Source: Streptomyces olivochromogenes (GTDB lineage: Bacteria; Actinomycetota; Actinomycetes; Streptomycetales; Streptomycetaceae). Taken from it: a stretch of 64,000 nt of DNA. The translations under genes and the position numbers were made by a program. The notes below the pieces were generated by a model. That model was given only the letters and a program-made list of their open reading frames with translations, was not told the DNA's origin and ran no database searches. The stretch spans positions 63,515 to 127,514 of the forward strand of contig NZ_KQ948472.1 of the NCBI RefSeq assembly GCF_001514115.1, written 5' to 3'. Of this stretch, positions 61,655 to 64,000 are shown piece after piece. How positions within the stretch are numbered: the first letter of the stretch is position 1; every line of letters begins with the position of its first letter.

Positions 61655-63964
61655 GTGATCGTACGCATGTCATCGCTACTGGGTGCCTCGGCCGGATTCG
61701 GCTCCGCGGAATTGGACGTGAGCCCGCGCTCGGTCACTCCGGGCCGCCAGCGCTGGGACGTCAAGCTGGTGCTCGGACGGCCACGGACGGCCGAGATCCT
61801 CGCCGCCGCGCTGCGCCGCATTCCCGGGATCACCGAGGCCCGGGCCAACCCGGTCACCGGCGGGGTGCTCGTCCGGCACGATGCGCGGGTGCGCGCCACG
61901 GACGTCGGCTGGCTCGTCCGCAGAGCCGTCACCCTCGTCGCGGAGGATCCGACCGGAGCGGGACGCCCGGCACCGGCCCGACCCGTCGCCGCAGCGGCCC
62001 CGAGGGCGGACCGCGGCCTGGTCGTGCGACCGGTGCTCGCCGTCGGCGGCGGGGTCGCGGCCGGGATCGCGCTGATCAAGGGGTCGGCGCTGAGCAGGCA
62101 ATTGGTGGCAGTGGGCGGGGTGGCCGCGCTGACCACGGCTGTCCTCCGCAAGGCCTGGCGCAGAACGGTCGACGCGTCCCAGGAAGCGGCCGGGCCCGGC
62201 GTCGAACGTCACCCCCTGGTGGAGATCGTCGGACCGCACCGACGCCGTCTCTACGGGGCCGTCGCCCTGTCCGTCGCCTGCCAGGCCTCGGAGATGGCGC
62301 TCGGTACCTTCCTCGGCTGGACCGGACTGGTCCTCATCAAGGGGCAGGCAGCTCCGCTGGTCCGCCTCGGCCTGACCACCGCGTCCGCCCAACTCCTCGG
62401 TCTGGCGGGGCTGATGACCGCCGCCTGTGCCGCCGTGGCGGGTCTCTCGTACGCCTCGAACCTCCAATGGCGCCGGCTCGGCCAGGACATCGAGCACGAC
62501 TGGCGCAACCGGACGTACGCCCATGTGCAGCACCTCGAACTACGGCACCTGGAAGGCGAGCGGACCACCCGGATCGCCGGCGCGCTCACCGACGACGTCC
62601 GTCAGCTGGGCACCTTCTTCGCCACCTCGGCCAACGACCTGCTGCAACTCGGCACCAGTCTGGCCCTCCTGGTGCCGCTGTTCCTGTTGCTGGCACCACA
62701 GATCGCCTGGATCGCGTTCCTGCCCATCCCGGTCATCGCCTGGCTGTCGTTCCACTACCAGGACAAAGTCGCGGCCGACTACGCCGTCTCCGGCGAGCAC
62801 CGGGCCAGGTTGCACAGCCAGTTGGTGAACACGCTGGAGGCCGGTGCCACCGTCAAGAGCTTCTGCACCGAGGATTACGAGGCCGAGCGCATCGACGTGC
62901 TGAGCGGGGAGGTCCAGGACAGCAGTCGGCGGACCGACCGGAGCACGATCCGCCACGCCGAGATCGTCCGGGTCTGCACGACCGGCTCGATGGCCGGGAC
63001 CCTGCTGATCGGCGGCCGGGCGGTGCTCGACGGCAGCCTGCCGTTCGAGGTGTTCAGCCCGCTGATCGGGCTGCCCCAGATGGTGCTGCTGCGGATGAAC
63101 CGGCTCGGCGGCATCGTCGACCAGTACCAGCGCACGATCACCGCCTACGATCGGGTCCAGCGGCTGCGCGCCCTCCCCGCCGAGACCGACGGCACCGGCG
63201 GACCCCTCGACGCCGAGAAGGCGCGCGGGGAGATCGTCCTGGACAGCGTGACCTTCGCCTACCCCGATCGGCCGCCGGCGCTGGAGGACCTCTCGCTGAC
63301 CATCTCCGCCGGGCAGGTCACCGCCCTGGTCGGCGCCACCGGCTCCGGCAAGACGACGATCGCCAAGCTGCTGATGCGATTCCAGAACGCGGACATCGGC
63401 AGCGTGCTGCTCGACGGGCGGGACGTGCGCGAGCTGTCGCGGCACGACCTGCGCCACGCGATCGGGTTCGTCGCCCAGGACCCTTTCCTCTTCGATGGCA
63501 CCGTCGCCGACAACATCCGTTACGGCAGCTTCGGCGCCTCGGACGAGGCCGTGACCGAGGCGGCCATGAAGGCCGAGGCACACACCTTTGTCGCGACGCT
63601 GCCGGACGGCTACGACACGGTGATCGGCGAACGCGGTGCCGCGCTCTCCGGCGGCCAGCGACAGCGGATCGCGCTGGCACGCGCGATCCTCAAGGACGCG
63701 CCGGTCGTGATCCTCGACGAAGCCACTTCCGCCGTGGACAACGAGACCGAGGCCGCCATCCAGCGCGCGCTCCGCGTCTTCGCGGCCGACCGGACGGTGC
63801 TGATCATCGCCCACCGGCTCTCCACGGTCCGCCACGCCGACCGGATCTACGTCATGGACAAGGGCGGCGTCGTCGCCGAGCAGGGCACCCACGACGAACT
63901 CCTCGCCCAGCACGGACTCTACGCATCCCTATGGCAACTCCAGGCCGGCGAACCCGCCGCCTGA
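61655..63964 (+). CDS. ABC exporter with N-terminal HMA-like domain
   Basis: A 769-residue half-transporter. Residues about 30-95 (RWDVKLVLGRPRTAEILAAA, then GITEARANPVTGGVLVRHDA) form a beta-alpha-beta HMA_2-like domain lacking the CxxC motif. A single hydrophobic segment and then a type IV exporter membrane domain (about 190-480) follow. The NBD has Walker A GATGSGKTT (near 559), the signature LSGGQRQRIALARA, Walker B VVILDEATSAVD and the AHRLS His. GTG 61655 and ATG 61667 are both possible; neither has a good ribosome site. Heavy-metal or metal-complex transport is inferred from the HMA-like part and the neighbour. Confidence 0.88.
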   Translation: MIVRMSSLLGASAGFGSAELDVSPRSVTPGRQRWDVKLVLGRPRTAEILAAALRRIPGITEARANPVTGGVLVRHDARVRATDVGWLVRRAVTLVAEDPTGAGRPAPARPVAAAAPRADRGLVVRPVLAVGGGVAAGIALIKGSALSRQLVAVGGVAALTTAVLRKAWRRTVDASQEAAGPGVERHPLVEIVGPHRRRLYGAVALSVACQASEMALGTFLGWTGLVLIKGQAAPLVRLGLTTASAQLLGLAGLMTAACAAVAGLSYASNLQWRRLGQDIEHDWRNRTYAHVQHLELRHLEGERTTRIAGALTDDVRQLGTFFATSANDLLQLGTSLALLVPLFLLLAPQIAWIAFLPIPVIAWLSFHYQDKVAADYAVSGEHRARLHSQLVNTLEAGATVKSFCTEDYEAERIDVLSGEVQDSSRRTDRSTIRHAEIVRVCTTGSMAGTLLIGGRAVLDGSLPFEVFSPLIGLPQMVLLRMNRLGGIVDQYQRTITAYDRVQRLRALPAETDGTGGPLDAEKARGEIVLDSVTFAYPDRPPALEDLSLTISAGQVTALVGATGSGKTTIAKLLMRFQNADIGSVLLDGRDVRELSRHDLRHAIGFVAQDPFLFDGTVADNIRYGSFGASDEAVTEAAMKAEAHTFVATLPDGYDTVIGERGAALSGGQRQRIALARAILKDAPVVILDEATSAVDNETEAAIQRALRVFAADRTVLIIAHRLSTVRHADRIYVMDKGGVVAEQGTHDELLAQHGLYASLWQLQAGEPAA

Positions 63965-64000
63965 CCGCAGCCCCCCCTGCCGACCGACCGTGTGACGACA

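Overview
The window is a high-GC actinobacterial chromosome segment, almost certainly Streptomyces. Coding regions have G/C-rich third positions, many genes start with GTG, several transcripts look leaderless, and some gene pairs overlap by 1-4 nt. The families are typical of the genus: LAL and LuxR regulators, HxlR and PucR regulators, a GH46 chitosanase, NIS siderophore synthetases, and SpoIIE-type phosphatases. I found no rRNA, tRNA or CRISPR array.

Left part (1-20.9 kb): a truncated LAL regulator, a GAF-LuxR regulator and two coupled acyl-CoA ligases precede a purine/glyoxylate catabolic region. It holds glyoxylate carboligase (gcl), a catalase, tartronate semialdehyde reductase (glxR) with hydroxypyruvate isomerase (hyi), a small two-gene unit (thiamine-binding-like protein plus HTH protein), the uraD-uraH-urate oxidase operon, an 8-oxoguanine deaminase-like amidohydrolase and an NCS2 purine permease. 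Together they would import urate or xanthine, deaminate 8-oxoguanine, oxidise urate to allantoin, destroy the H2O2 made, and convert glyoxylate to glycerate. The allantoin-to-glyoxylate genes are not in the window. Two recurring palindromes tie the promoters together: a TTCC-N7-GGAA site pair (gcl, hyi, weakly catalase) and a 17-bp TTCAACAAA(C/G)TGTTGAC element (catalase and uraD). A roughly 580-bp array of about 29 degenerate 20-bp repeats separates the catalase gene from glxR.

Middle part (21-36 kb): chitosanase with a CsnR-like operator, an AraC-type regulator, an SDR-type reductase, an MFS exporter with a divergent HxlR regulator, a thioesterase, a histidine phosphatase, an AlaA-like aminotransferase with a divergent HxlR-SCP2-like regulator, a small secreted protein, a secreted VWA pair, and two divergent IucA/IucC siderophore synthetases.

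Signalling part (36-47 kb): a membrane Ser/Thr kinase, a flavoprotein monooxygenase carrying an N-terminal FHA domain, a decayed SpoIIE/HATPase gene, two PucR-like paralogues that share a nearly identical block, and an intact PAS-GAF-SpoIIE-HATPase protein. The kinase and intact phosphatase genes share an upstream motif.

Right part (47-64 kb): a catabolic island (FAH-family hydrolase, crotonase, giant FAD/Fe-S dehydrogenase, acyl-CoA dehydrogenase); a graveyard of mobile elements (ISKra4-like, IS110-like, ISL3-like, group II intron reverse transcriptase); a decarboxylase-GNAT-(MFS remnant)-glutamine-synthetase-like cassette; an IS630 remnant; and a DUF5132 protein with an ABC exporter that carries an HMA-like N-terminus.
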